Notes: generated by a model not told the origin, from the sequence alone. Counted from the stretch's first letter, positions 1 to 9,452 are shown. The stretch is DNA of 64,000 bases from Acidimicrobilacustris europaeus (GCA_965194515.1 OZ239146.1:1860001-1924000), one strand, 5' to 3'. Numbers and translations: made by a program.

Positions 1-583
1 GACCATCTTCGGCGTGGTGAACGTCGAGTCGCTCGAAGTTCCCGGCGCCGTCGTGGCGAACAATGTCGAAAGCAAGGTTGTCCAAAAGTTCGTTGGCCAG
101 AACCACGCCAGTAATTCCGTGCGGTGCAATTGAGCTTGAGGCGAACTGTGGGCCTGGGTTGTGGCCGCCCACGAATGAATCGACACCTGCAGCGTCGAGA
201 TCGCCCATCCATCCACCAAGGTGCTCTGCGTGCAATGCGCGTTGCTCAGCGGAACGTTCCACCATCAGGTAACGAAGAGCCGAGCCACACTCGGGCGATG
301 CGAACGCAATGGATCGGGCCAGCGTTCCTGGTCCCGCACCGAACTCAACCACCACAAACGTTTCGGGTGAACCCAGTGCGAACCATTCCTCGTCGAGACG
401 GCGAGCGAGTAGCGCACCAAACAACGGGCCAACCTCGGGACTGGTTAAGAAATCGCCACGACGACCGGCACGACCAGAGGTCGCGTAGAAACCAAACGAC
501 TCGTCATAAAGCGCGATGTCCATGTACTGCGCAAAGGACATCGTTGTTCCGACCGGGAACCGGGAGCGGAACTCGTTGGACAT
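1..583 (-). CDS. midA: MidA-family SAM-dependent methyltransferase (DUF185/NDUFAF7-like), 3' end beyond window
   Basis: The first 194 codons of a minus-strand gene are present; it runs off the left edge. It starts at ATG 581-583, six bases after the nuoN stop. The N-terminus has the DUF185 pattern: SFAQYMDIALYDESFGFYA, then GDFLTSPEVGPLFG, then a SAM-binding motif VVEFGAGPGTLA near residue 80 and VVLANELLDN near residue 165. The eukaryotic family member NDUFAF7 dimethylates an arginine in the NuoD homologue NDUFS2 during complex I assembly. Its position directly behind two complex I operons supports a similar job here (inference). It is probably the last gene of the respiratory block. The family is clear; the substrate is not shown by sequence. 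Confidence 0.85.
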   Translation of the reverse strand, partial: MSNEFRSRFPVGTTMSFAQYMDIALYDESFGFYATSGRAGRRGDFLTSPEVGPLFGALLARRLDEEWFALGSPETFVVVEFGAGPGTLARSIAFASPECGSALRYLMVERSAEQRALHAEHLGGWMGDLDAAGVDSFVGGHNPGPQFASSSIAPHGITGVVLANELLDNLAFDIVRHDGAGNFERLDVHHAEDG

Positions 584-589
584 GTGCGA

Positions 590-2101
590 TCAGCGCAGCA
601 GTGAGAACAGCGTGATGTGGTCAGTGAAGTGCGTAAGCGCTCCGGGGAAGACACCCCACACAAGCGTGACGGCAACGGTGATGATGAGGGCGAACGACAA
701 CGACGCCGGCACCTTGATCGGCGTGCGATCGCCGTCGGGAGCTTCGTCCATCCACATCACCCGGATGAGGCGGCCGTAGTAACCGAATGCGATGACCGAG
801 TTAAGGCCCACAATGACTGCAAGCACGTAACCCGACGCTGTTCCGGCCGAAGCCAACGAACTAAAGATCGACAGCTTGGCGAACCAGCCTGCTGCCGGCG
901 GAATGCCCGCAAGCGAGAACAAGAAGATCGTCATGCACACCGTGAGCGTGGGTGCATACGAGAACAGACCACCAAAGCTCTTGATCTCGCCTGAGCGTGT
1001 CTTGCGTGCAACGGCCAGGACCACAGCAAATGCACCGAGGTTCATGGCGGCGTAGATGAGCAAGTACACAACGATTGATCGGAGTGCTTCGCTGCCTGTG
1101 TCGAGAGTGGCCCCTGCAACCGCAAGCGGAGCGAGGATGTAACCGGCCTGGGCGATACCGGAGTACGCCAGCATTCGCACGACATTGGTCTGGCGAAGGG
1201 CAATGAGATTGCCAACTGTCATGGAGAGTGCGGCAAGCGCCCACATGAGCGGTTCCCAAACATCATGACGGCCGTAGAAACCGATGAAGAGAACGTTGAG
1301 GATGGCGACGAAGCCAGCAGCCTTTGAAGCAACAGCAAGGAACGACGTGACCGGGGTGGGAGCACCTTCGTAGGTATCGGGCGCCCACTGGTGGAACGGC
1401 ACCGCAGACACCTTGAAGGCAAAGCCGATGAGCACGAACGCGATTCCCAGCGTGATTATGGGCTGCGAGGAAACGTAGGAGCCAAGTTCTGCCCCGATGT
1501 CAACGAGCAGCGTCGAACCGGTGATGCCGAAGATGAGCGACATGCCGTAAAGCAGAATCGCTGAAGCGAAAACACCCATGAGGTAGTACTTCAAGCCTGC
1601 TTCGTTGCTGTTCTGATCGCGCTTTCGCCATGCCGCCAACATGTAGGCCGGAATGGAAACAAGCTCGAGCGCAATGAAGATGCTGATGAGATCACGGGCA
1701 GACGCCATGACCATCATGCCGAGTACCGAAGAAAGCAAGAGCGTGTAGTACTCGCCTTCGTGGTAGTCGCCCTCTGCGATGTAGTTGGTCGAAAGCAGAA
1801 TCACTACGTATCCGGCGACGACAAAGAGTGCTTGCAAAACCAGCGCGTAATTGTCGACAACAAAGCCACCGCCAAACATGACTCGATCAACACCGTCGTA
1901 GGCAAGGGTGGCGATCGGAATCAGTGCCAAAAGCAGACCGATTCCAGCAATCGACGATGACGCCCACCGTGAGCGCTCACCGGTGAACACGTCGACGAGA
2001 ATCAACACCACGATGGTCGCGGCCACGATGATTTCGGGCGCGAGCGCGTGGTAGTCGAGGCTGGGAGCAGTCCAGGCGAAGGTCAGCAACTGGGCGAGCA
2101 A
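590..2101 (-). CDS. nuoN: NADH-quinone oxidoreductase subunit N, 11-subunit set
   Basis: A 503-residue antiporter-like membrane subunit of the complex I arm with about 14 predicted transmembrane helices. The key glutamate lies in IALELVSIPAYML. The discontinuous-helix lysine region reads RMLAYSGIAQAGYIL. Length is normal for NuoN. It is the last nuo gene of the set and starts 4 bases after the nuoM stop. It is clearly different in sequence from the other NuoN at 11050-12741, so the copies diverged long ago. The protein should help pump protons across the cytoplasmic membrane. Confidence 0.95.
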   Translation of the reverse strand: MLAQLLTFAWTAPSLDYHALAPEIIVAATIVVLILVDVFTGERSRWASSSIAGIGLLLALIPIATLAYDGVDRVMFGGGFVVDNYALVLQALFVVAGYVVILLSTNYIAEGDYHEGEYYTLLLSSVLGMMVMASARDLISIFIALELVSIPAYMLAAWRKRDQNSNEAGLKYYLMGVFASAILLYGMSLIFGITGSTLLVDIGAELGSYVSSQPIITLGIAFVLIGFAFKVSAVPFHQWAPDTYEGAPTPVTSFLAVASKAAGFVAILNVLFIGFYGRHDVWEPLMWALAALSMTVGNLIALRQTNVVRMLAYSGIAQAGYILAPLAVAGATLDTGSEALRSIVVYLLIYAAMNLGAFAVVLAVARKTRSGEIKSFGGLFSYAPTLTVCMTIFLFSLAGIPPAAGWFAKLSIFSSLASAGTASGYVLAVIVGLNSVIAFGYYGRLIRVMWMDEAPDGDRTPIKVPASLSFALIITVAVTLVWGVFPGALTHFTDHITLFSLLR

Positions 2102-2105
2102 CGGA

Positions 2106-3665
2106 TCAGCCTCCGAGCCCGTTCACGATCGCGATCGTTTGAGAAACAGCGCCATCAGTGACCTTGAAGATGATGTTGGGAACAAAGCCGAGCACGACGA
2201 TGAGAATGAGGATGGGCGTCCATGCCAACCATTCGCTAAACGTGACGTCGTGCAGGTGCGGATCCTCTTCGAATTCCTTTGACGGAACACCGAAGCCCAC
2301 ACGCTGATACATCCAGAGCAAGTAGGCAGCCGACAAGACCGTTCCTATTGCAGCGATCACCATGAGAACACGGAAGAATGCGACGTTGAGGCCAACACCT
2401 GGTTCGTATGCCGCCAGAATCGCTGGGAACTCGCCCCAGAATCCAGCAAGGCCGGGAAGACCCAGTGAGGCCATCACTGCGAAGCCAAGGATCCAGCCCA
2501 TGTGCGGCATCGACTTGAGCATGCCGCCCAGTCGAGAGATATCGAGGGTGTGGTAGCGGTCCTTGGTGGAACCAGCCACAAAGAAGAGCATGCCGGTGAT
2601 GAGACCGTGGGCAACCATGCCGAAGATCGCAGCTTGGAAACCGAAGGTTGTGAGTGTGGCGATGCCAAGCATCACAAAACCCATATGCGACACCGACGAG
2701 AACGCGATGAGTCGCTTCATGTCGGTCTGCGCCAAACAGCACAACGCGCCGTAGATGATGCCGATGACGGCAAGCAATCCGATGAACGGTGCCCACTTTT
2801 CAGCTGCGCCCGGGAGGATCGGGATTGCGATGCGGATGAAGCCGTAGGTGCCGAGCTTCAGGAGCACCGCAGCAAGGATGACTGAACCAACGGTCGGTGC
2901 CTGTGTGTGAGCATCGGGCAACCAGGTGTGGAACGGGAACATCGGAACCTTGATACCGAAGCCGATGAACATTCCGCCGAAGATCCAGAGGGCCGCACCA
3001 GTGGAAATACCTCTAGCGAGTTCCGGAAGAAGACGCACATCAAATGAATGCATCATCTGGCCGTCGATCGAGACCTTGTCGGAGAGGAAATACAACGCAA
3101 GGAAGGCAACGATCATGAGTGCCGAACCAAAAAGCGTGTAGAGGAAGAACTTGAGCGATGCGTACTGACGCTTTTCGCCGCCCCATACGCCGATCATGAA
3201 ATACATCGGCAGAAGCACAACCTCGAAGAAGACGAAGAACAGGATGAGATCCTGGGCAACGAAGGAACCGAGCATGCCGGTTTCGAGGATGAGGATAAGG
3301 ATGAGGAACGCCTTGGGGTTCTTCGGTTCCGGAAAACGGTTCCAGGAATAGATGATGCAAAGCGGCACAATCAACAGCGTGAGAGCGATCATCGGCAGAG
3401 AAATGCCATCGATACCCACGATGTAGCGACTGTTGATGATCGGGATCCATGCCATATCGACCACGAACTGCAAGCGACCGCTCGCGTCGTAGTCAAAGTT
3501 GGTCATGAGCAAGATGCCGATGAACCCAACCACGAGGCTGGCCGCAAGCGCGACCACCTTGTGGAACTGCTCATTGGCTTTAGGCACGACCAACATGGCG
3601 AGTGCTCCCACAAGGGGGAGGAACACCATAAGGCTGATACCCCAACTGTTCAGGAAATCTTTCAT
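2106..3665 (-). CDS. nuoM: NADH-quinone oxidoreductase subunit M, 11-subunit set
   Basis: A 519-residue antiporter-like subunit. The conserved glutamate helix reads FFEVVLLPMYFMIG. Further family motifs are FPFHTWLPDAHTQAPT and the lysine helix TDMKRLIAFSSVSHMGF. All charged residues needed for a proton channel appear to be kept. It sits between nuoL and nuoN in the usual order, with 17 bases to nuoL upstream and 4 to nuoN downstream. Length matches NuoM of other bacteria. Confidence 0.95.
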   Translation of the reverse strand: MKDFLNSWGISLMVFLPLVGALAMLVVPKANEQFHKVVALAASLVVGFIGILLMTNFDYDASGRLQFVVDMAWIPIINSRYIVGIDGISLPMIALTLLIVPLCIIYSWNRFPEPKNPKAFLILILILETGMLGSFVAQDLILFFVFFEVVLLPMYFMIGVWGGEKRQYASLKFFLYTLFGSALMIVAFLALYFLSDKVSIDGQMMHSFDVRLLPELARGISTGAALWIFGGMFIGFGIKVPMFPFHTWLPDAHTQAPTVGSVILAAVLLKLGTYGFIRIAIPILPGAAEKWAPFIGLLAVIGIIYGALCCLAQTDMKRLIAFSSVSHMGFVMLGIATLTTFGFQAAIFGMVAHGLITGMLFFVAGSTKDRYHTLDISRLGGMLKSMPHMGWILGFAVMASLGLPGLAGFWGEFPAILAAYEPGVGLNVAFFRVLMVIAAIGTVLSAAYLLWMYQRVGFGVPSKEFEEDPHLHDVTFSEWLAWTPILILIVVLGFVPNIIFKVTDGAVSQTIAIVNGLGG

Positions 3666-3682
3666 CGAATTGTCCTGGGCTC

Positions 3683-5905
3683 CTAGACGACGAACACGAG
3701 TACACCGGCGAGGACTACCGCGCCGGCAAAGAGAATCGAGGCGTACTGCTGGACCTTGCCGGTCTGGATCTTCCGAAGCAACTGACCTGCTCCTTCAGAA
3801 CCCCGACCAGATCCGTTGACTGCTCCATCGATGATGAGCTGATCAGCAACGACATAAACGACACCCGCGATTTTGCGAGCGCCAGTGCCAATGCCGTTCA
3901 CGACACCATCAATGATGTTTTGGTTACACCAGTTCGCAGCGCGGGCAAGCGGGCCCGTTGTGCCTCCGGCGATAACACCTGTGTAGAGATTGTCGAGGTA
4001 GTACTTGTTCTCGAGGAACGTGTACCCAGCGTGGGCGATCTTGCTGCGCGACGTAAGGCCATGCGGGCCGCGGTTCTTCTCGAAGTACTGATAGGCGACG
4101 AACAAACCACCAGCAGCAAGAATCGTTGACGCGATCGCCAACCATGGGGTGAATTCAGCATGCTGAATCGGCGGGAAGGCAAACGTGGGTTCAACAAAAT
4201 GTTCGAACCTCGTGGTGAAGCTTCCAGGCAGTTTGAAACCGAAGAACGACTTCGGGAAGTTCGTGAAGCCCAACACCACTGCACATCCAGCGAGAATGAT
4301 GAGCGGAACGGTGATGACCTTCGGTGACTCGTGAGGATGAGCATGACCGCGGTACTTGCCCCAGAAGGTCATCCAGTAGGCGCGACCCATGTATGCGGCA
4401 GTAAGGAACGCGGTGATCAGACCGAAGATCAACATGATCGTGTACGCGTTCTCTTGGCCGCTCGCAGAGCCAGCGAGAATTTCATCCTTCGACCAGAAGC
4501 CCGCCAGCGGGAAGATGCCGGCGAGCGCAAGGGTCGCAACCAGGAAGGTGGCATGCGTGACTGGCATCTTCTTGCGGAGACCGCCCATTTCACGCATATC
4601 GAAGGTGTGGTGACACGCGTGGCTCACCGAACCGGCGCCAAGGAACAAACACGCTTTGAAGAACGCGTGAGTGAAGAGATGGAATACGCCAGCAGTCCAT
4701 GCGCCAACACCCAAAGCCATGACCATGTACCCGAGCTGCGAAATCGTTGAGTACGCCAACACCTTCTTGAGATCGGTCTGAACGAATGCGAGCAGACCGC
4801 CAATGATGGTGGTGAAGCCACCGATGAAGGCGACGTAATGGAACGTGCTACTTCCGATCGCGAGACCAGCGAAGAACACCCCATAAAGGCGAGCGACTAG
4901 ATACACACCCGCAACAACCATGGTTGCCGCGTGAATGAGCGCTGATACCGGAGTTGGTCCGGCCATGGCATCGGGCAACCACGTATGCAACGGAAACTGG
5001 CCCGACTTCGATGTGACGCCGCCAAAGAGACACAACGCACCGACAAGAAGCAGCGTGGTGTTCGCGTTTCCGGACAAGGCATATTCATTGAGGTGAAGAA
5101 CGTTGAAGCTGCTGCCCCCAGCCGCAAAGAACGTAATGATCACACCGAGAATGAGGCCGATATCGCCTACACGGTTTGTGAGGAACGCCTTGAGCGCTGC
5201 ATCGGTGTTCTTCTTCTCTTCCCACCAATGACCGATGAGTCCAAACGAACAGACCCCCACTAGCTCCCAGCCCATCAGCATCTGCAGCGTGTTTGAACTC
5301 AGGACGTAGAAGAGCATTGATGCGGTGAACAGAGAAAGAAACGCGTAGTAGTGCGTAAAGCGCACATCGCCGTGCAGGTACTCGGTTGAGTAGATGTGCA
5401 CGAGCAAAGAAATGATGCAGACAGTGATGAGCATCATGGCGGCGAGGCCGTCAACAAGCGTGCCCATCTCGAACTGCAGGCCACCGATCTGGAACCAGGT
5501 GACCGTACGCACAACCGGCGGAACACTTTCGTGCTCGCCGCCGTGGGCCTCCGCCTCAGAGGCGTGACTCTCGCCCGATGCATCATGCGAATCAGTCGAA
5601 ACAGTTGCGCCAGAATCCTTTGTGGCGGCGTTGACCTCTTCGCCGATGGTTTTGCCCGTCTGAGGGGTGAGGCCATTCGCTTGGACGATGTCGGCAGCAA
5701 GGGCAGCGCCGGTTGGCGGGTTATTGACGCGATTGATCCAGTTGCCGGCAACGACGACGGAAAGAATGAGACAGATTGACACTGCGGCGATACCGATGCC
5801 CGCAGTCACTCGGGTGCCCCAGCGCTTGCCAAAGAAAAGGATGATCAGGAACGACGCCGCCATGAGGGCGGGGATGATCCAGACCTTGTCGATCATGTTG
5901 AACAC
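3683..5905 (-). CDS. nuoL: NADH-quinone oxidoreductase subunit L, 11-subunit set, with a His/Glu-rich insert
   Basis: A 740-residue distal antiporter-like subunit. The essential glutamate lies in LMGWELVGVCSFGLIG. Other family motifs are FPLHTWLPDAMAGPTPVSAL and KVLAYSTISQLGYM. The C-terminus carries the lateral helix and anchor typical of NuoL. It is about 80 residues longer than its partner at 14390-16372, mainly because of a hydrophilic insert at about residues 62-135. That insert is rich in Ala, Ser, His and Glu and lies between the second and third membrane segments. It starts 5 bases after the nuoK stop. Confidence 0.95.
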   Translation of the reverse strand: MFNMIDKVWIIPALMAASFLIILFFGKRWGTRVTAGIGIAAVSICLILSVVVAGNWINRVNNPPTGAALAADIVQANGLTPQTGKTIGEEVNAATKDSGATVSTDSHDASGESHASEAEAHGGEHESVPPVVRTVTWFQIGGLQFEMGTLVDGLAAMMLITVCIISLLVHIYSTEYLHGDVRFTHYYAFLSLFTASMLFYVLSSNTLQMLMGWELVGVCSFGLIGHWWEEKKNTDAALKAFLTNRVGDIGLILGVIITFFAAGGSSFNVLHLNEYALSGNANTTLLLVGALCLFGGVTSKSGQFPLHTWLPDAMAGPTPVSALIHAATMVVAGVYLVARLYGVFFAGLAIGSSTFHYVAFIGGFTTIIGGLLAFVQTDLKKVLAYSTISQLGYMVMALGVGAWTAGVFHLFTHAFFKACLFLGAGSVSHACHHTFDMREMGGLRKKMPVTHATFLVATLALAGIFPLAGFWSKDEILAGSASGQENAYTIMLIFGLITAFLTAAYMGRAYWMTFWGKYRGHAHPHESPKVITVPLIILAGCAVVLGFTNFPKSFFGFKLPGSFTTRFEHFVEPTFAFPPIQHAEFTPWLAIASTILAAGGLFVAYQYFEKNRGPHGLTSRSKIAHAGYTFLENKYYLDNLYTGVIAGGTTGPLARAANWCNQNIIDGVVNGIGTGARKIAGVVYVVADQLIIDGAVNGSGRGSEGAGQLLRKIQTGKVQQYASILFAGAVVLAGVLVFVV

Positions 5906-5910
5906 GACGA

Positions 5911-6225
5911 TCAGCCCTTCAGCATGTCGACATCATCGATGTTGATGCTTTGTCGGTTCCGATAGATGAGTAAGACAAGTGCGAGGCCAACGCCAACCTC
6001 GGCAGCCGCAACGGCGATGACGAAGAGGGCGAACACCTGACCAGTGACGTTGGCCATGTCGTTGACGTGCCAGTAGGCACCGAAAGCGACAAGGTTGATA
6101 TTCACCGCATTGAGAATGAGTTCGATCGACATGAGAACGAGCACACCGTTCTTGCGAGCGAGCACTCCGTAGACGCCGATGCAGAAAAGAATGGCGGCGA
6201 GGAGGAGGAACTGGTTGAGAAACAT
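5911..6225 (-). CDS. nuoK: NADH-quinone oxidoreductase subunit K, 11-subunit set
   Basis: A 104-residue protein with three transmembrane helices. The two conserved membrane glutamates of NuoK are visible in LMSIELILNAVN and in the AAAEVGVGLALVLLIY helix. Together with NuoA and NuoJ it forms the membrane part next to the quinone site. Its ATG shares one base with the nuoJ stop (TGATG), so the two are probably translationally coupled. Confidence 0.95.
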   Translation of the reverse strand: MFLNQFLLLAAILFCIGVYGVLARKNGVLVLMSIELILNAVNINLVAFGAYWHVNDMANVTGQVFALFVIAVAAAEVGVGLALVLLIYRNRQSINIDDVDMLKG

Positions 6226-6734
6226 CAGTCACGCCTCGCAATCACAATGGCGCCGATGAGCGCAGCGAGCAGAAGCACCGACAGCACCTCGAAGGGAAGG
6301 AGGTACGTGGAGAAAATGGAATCGCTCACCTCGGCGGTGCGCTGCACCGTGAGATCACCGAACTCAGTGTCCTTGAAACCATCGATGAGCGAGTAACCCA
6401 TGAGGGCCAGTAGCGCCAACCCGATACCTGCACCGATGAACTTCGCAGACTTCTTGTTATCGAGATCGTCGTCGCTGCCGGTCTTTGCTCGGGTGAGCAT
6501 GATGCCGAACAAGAACAGAACGATGATTGCGCCGAGGTAAACGAGTACCTGGGTGATGGCAACAAACTCTGCGGCGAGGAGGATGTACTGGGCCGCAGCG
6601 CCAGAAAGCACCAGCACCAGCCACAACGCTGCATGCATGACGTTCTTTGTTGTCACAACACGGATCGCACCGAACACCATCATCACAGCGATGATGTAGA
6701 ACGCGATGTTTTGAGCAACAAGAAGGGCGAGCAT
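6225..6734 (-). CDS. nuoJ: NADH-quinone oxidoreductase subunit J, 11-subunit set
   Basis: A 169-residue membrane subunit with five predicted helices. The family core FVAITQVLVYLGAIIVLFLFGIML contains the glycine-containing pi-bulge helix of NuoJ; it is shown here only as a guide to position (about residues 57-80). The C-terminal tail is short and basic. Single-base overlaps join it to nuoI upstream and nuoK downstream. It is 31 residues shorter than the second NuoJ at 16686-17288, which has a longer tail. Confidence 0.93.
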   Translation of the reverse strand: MLALLVAQNIAFYIIAVMMVFGAIRVVTTKNVMHAALWLVLVLSGAAAQYILLAAEFVAITQVLVYLGAIIVLFLFGIMLTRAKTGSDDDLDNKKSAKFIGAGIGLALLALMGYSLIDGFKDTEFGDLTVQRTAEVSDSIFSTYLLPFEVLSVLLLAALIGAIVIARRD

Positions 6735-7243
6735 CAGCGCGGCACCTTTTTGACTTTGGCGTCGGCGCCAGCCTCGTAGGGCTCATAATCAGGAACGGTC
6801 TGCATCCACTGATCGAGACGGCTCTTGTCGTGAAGGAGATCAGCGATACGGACCTCGGAGTACTCGTGCTCAGGGCTCCAGAAGAGCGCATCGAACGGGC
6901 AGACCTCGACGCAGATACCGCAGTACATGCACAGCGAGAAATCGATATCGAAGCGATCGAGTTCGTTCTTTTGGCGCGGCTTGCCACCTTCGCGCCGAGG
7001 CGGAGCGAGGTACTTATGTGCCTCGATGAAGATGCACCAATCGGGGCATTCGCGAGCACACAACATGCATGACGTGCAGTTCTCTTCGTGTAGCGCGATA
7101 ACGCCACGGGCACGCGGAGACACTTCCTCGCGCTCGTGCGGATAGCGAGTGGTCTGCGGACCGTCCTTGAGGGTCTTGACCATCTCACCGAACGTGACAC
7201 CAAGACCCTTAATGAGTCCTGGAACCTTGGGCTTGGGGGGCAT
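6734..7243 (-). CDS. nuoI: NADH-quinone oxidoreductase subunit I (2x[4Fe-4S]), 11-subunit set
   Basis: A 169-residue peripheral ferredoxin-like subunit. The two cluster motifs are CTSCMLCARECPDWC and CMYCGICVEVCPFDA, giving N6a and N6b, which pass electrons to N2 in NuoB. All eight cysteines are present, so this arm is wired for electron transfer even though the set has no nuoEFG. Length is close to the usual 160-180 residues. It lacks the His-rich tail of the NuoI at 17291-18016. Confidence 0.95.
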   Translation of the reverse strand: MPPKPKVPGLIKGLGVTFGEMVKTLKDGPQTTRYPHEREEVSPRARGVIALHEENCTSCMLCARECPDWCIFIEAHKYLAPPRREGGKPRQKNELDRFDIDFSLCMYCGICVEVCPFDALFWSPEHEYSEVRIADLLHDKSRLDQWMQTVPDYEPYEAGADAKVKKVPR

Positions 7244-8280
7244 CAGAGCACCACCTTCAGCGCTGCCGTGACGACAATGTTCACGAGAGCCAACGGGATG
7301 AGGACCTTCCAGGCAAGGCTCTGGAGCTGATCTTCACGGAATCGGGGGTAGGTGAAACGCACCCAGAAGATGATGAAGGCAACCATCATCACCTTGGCAA
7401 ACAACACGATCGGACCAAGTACGTAGTACCAGTCGCTCGATGTGGGAAGCCACGGCACGGCCCAACCGCCTAGGAACAACACTGCAGCAATGGCGGCAAA
7501 TGCGAATGCCGTTGCGAATTCGGCCAAGAAGAAGATGAGGAAACGGAAGCCGGTGTATTCGACCTGGTAACCGGAAACGATTTCCGATTCCGCAACCGGC
7601 ATATCGAACGGGGGCTGCGTGAGTTCGGCTTGCACTGCTGCGATGAAGATGAAGAAGCCGACGAACTGCGTGAGGATGTAGGGAAAGCCGATGCCGCCCC
7701 ACCCAAAGATTGAACCGTCATTTTGGGCCAAAACGATCCCGTTCAGGCTCATCGTTCCGGCCTGAATGATCACACCGATGACGGCGAGCACCATGGGCAG
7801 CTCGTAGGCGATGAGCTGACCGGCCGCACGAAGCGCTCCCATGAGCGAGTACTTGCTGGCCGAGGCCCAGCCAGCCATGAGCACGCCGATCACCGACAGC
7901 GATGAAATCGCAAGTACGAAGAACACGCCAACATCGAGATCGGCGACCACGAGATGCAATGACGCCGGAAGCGCAACGTAGAGAAGCAGCGTCGACATGA
8001 GCACCACAAGAGGTGCAACCTTGAACACCCAACGATCGGCGCCGTTCGGCGCGATGTCTTCCTTCTGAAGGAACTTCACACCGTCAGCAAGCAGCTGCAA
8101 CGTTCCGCGTGGGCCGGCTTCTTGGGGACCAAGACGACTTTGCATCCAAGACATGATCTTGAACAAGAAGACCATGCCGAGAATGAGCGCTGTGGTGGGA
8201 ACAACCGCGCTGACGACGACGACCTTGATAAGGGTCGAAAGCCAATACGGCGGATCGAAGGCGGCGAGAAGAAGTGTCAT
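7243..8280 (-). CDS. nuoH: NADH-quinone oxidoreductase subunit H, 11-subunit set
   Basis: A 345-residue membrane subunit with about eight helices that forms the entrance of the quinone chamber and links the two arms. The conserved acidic loop MPVAESEIVSGYQVEYTGF and the following FLAEFATAFAF helix are typical. The start codon overlaps the nuoD stop by 4 bases. It is 59 residues shorter than the other NuoH in the window and within the normal family range. Confidence 0.95.
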   Translation of the reverse strand: MTLLLAAFDPPYWLSTLIKVVVVSAVVPTTALILGMVFLFKIMSWMQSRLGPQEAGPRGTLQLLADGVKFLQKEDIAPNGADRWVFKVAPLVVLMSTLLLYVALPASLHLVVADLDVGVFFVLAISSLSVIGVLMAGWASASKYSLMGALRAAGQLIAYELPMVLAVIGVIIQAGTMSLNGIVLAQNDGSIFGWGGIGFPYILTQFVGFFIFIAAVQAELTQPPFDMPVAESEIVSGYQVEYTGFRFLIFFLAEFATAFAFAAIAAVLFLGGWAVPWLPTSSDWYYVLGPIVLFAKVMMVAFIIFWVRFTYPRFREDQLQSLAWKVLIPLALVNIVVTAALKVVL

Positions 8281-9452
8281 CGGTCGATGTCACCCAAGAT
8301 GAAGTAGAGGCTGCCGAGGATAGAGATGAGATCGGGAACGTACGCGCCCCGAGCCACCCACGGCAGGATGGAAATGTTGTTGAACGACGCCGAACGAATC
8401 TTGACCCGAAACGGGACGAGATCACCCTTCGACACGACGTAGTAACCCATTTCGCCGAGAGGATTCTCGGTGGCGACGTAGGCCTCGCCCTCGGGCACCT
8501 TGATGATGCGCGGGACCTTGGCCATAACCGGACCACTCGGAATGGTGTCGAGGAGTTGCTTGACGATCTTTGCTGCTTCGCGAGTTTCCTGAAGTCGAAC
8601 CCACGTGCGAGCGAAACAGTCGCCGTCGGGGTGAGTCCAGACCTTCCAGTCAGCCTGGTCATAGACAAGACCCGGAGGACAGTTGTCGCGGCGAAGATCC
8701 CAGTCGACGCCCGATGCACGAAGGTTGGCACCAGAAAGGCCGTAGGAAAGCGCAACCTCAGCGGGGATAACGCCGATGCCGCGAGTACGACCCTGGAAGA
8801 TTTCGTTACCGACGAGGAGGTCTTCCATCTCGTCGCAGAAGGCAAGGAGTTTGTCCATCGCTGTGTGCGAGGACTCGATCCAACCCTTGGGGAGATCGTC
8901 CTTAAGGCCACCGATGCGATCGAAGTTCGGATGGAAACGACCACCGGTGGCCGACTCGATCTGATTGAGCACCCACTCGCGATCGCGGAACGCGTAGAAA
9001 CCAGCAGTCATGCCGCCAAGTTGCAAACCAAAGTCGCCAAGGAAGAGCGAGATGTTCGCGACTCGTGACATTTCAAAAAGAATGGTGCGGATCCACTGAG
9101 CACGAGGCGGTGCTTCAACACCCATGAGCTTTTCGGCGGCGAGGATGAACGGAACCTCGTTAGCGAAACTTCCGAGCCAGTCAATGCGGTTAATGAGTGC
9201 ATTGATCTGCGGGTAGGTACGAACCTCGGTGAGCTTTTCGTAACCACGATGCATGTAGCCGCACATAGGTTCAGCAGAGATGACCTGTTCGCCATCGAGA
9301 CGAGCGATGATGCGCAGCGTGCCGTGTGTGGCCGGATGCTGCGGGCCCATGTTGAGGGTCATGCCCTCGGTTTCGAAATCGAGGTTGACGCGATTGTCGA
9401 CGGCCTTGGCGGCGAGGGAGGCAACTGATTGCGGATCGCTAACGGCGGTCAT
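8277..9452 (-). CDS. nuoD: NADH-quinone oxidoreductase subunit D, 11-subunit set, quinone-site Tyr replaced by Trp
   Basis: A 391-residue 49-kDa-type subunit. I place the start at ATG 9452, which overlaps the nuoC stop as ATGA; a longer frame upstream has no support. The motif GPQHPATHGTLR carries His43, and CGYMHRGYEK carries Arg69. At residue 92, in NRIDWLGSF, there is Trp instead of the Tyr that binds the quinone head group (Tyr87 in Thermus, Tyr108 in cow). The spacings 43-69-92 are the same as 59-85-108 in the bovine protein, so the alignment is firm. The rest looks intact. A changed quinone, acceptor or affinity is an inference. Confidence 0.95.
   Translation of the reverse strand: MTAVSDPQSVASLAAKAVDNRVNLDFETEGMTLNMGPQHPATHGTLRIIARLDGEQVISAEPMCGYMHRGYEKLTEVRTYPQINALINRIDWLGSFANEVPFILAAEKLMGVEAPPRAQWIRTILFEMSRVANISLFLGDFGLQLGGMTAGFYAFRDREWVLNQIESATGGRFHPNFDRIGGLKDDLPKGWIESSHTAMDKLLAFCDEMEDLLVGNEIFQGRTRGIGVIPAEVALSYGLSGANLRASGVDWDLRRDNCPPGLVYDQADWKVWTHPDGDCFARTWVRLQETREAAKIVKQLLDTIPSGPVMAKVPRIIKVPEGEAYVATENPLGEMGYYVVSKGDLVPFRVKIRSASFNNISILPWVARGAYVPDLISILGSLYFILGDIDR

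Noticed and set aside
3048..3686. Long plus-strand open frames opposite nuoM, nuoN and other nuo genes
   Set aside because: They are antisense shadows of membrane proteins, with Arg/His/Glu-rich sequence and no family pattern or start signals.
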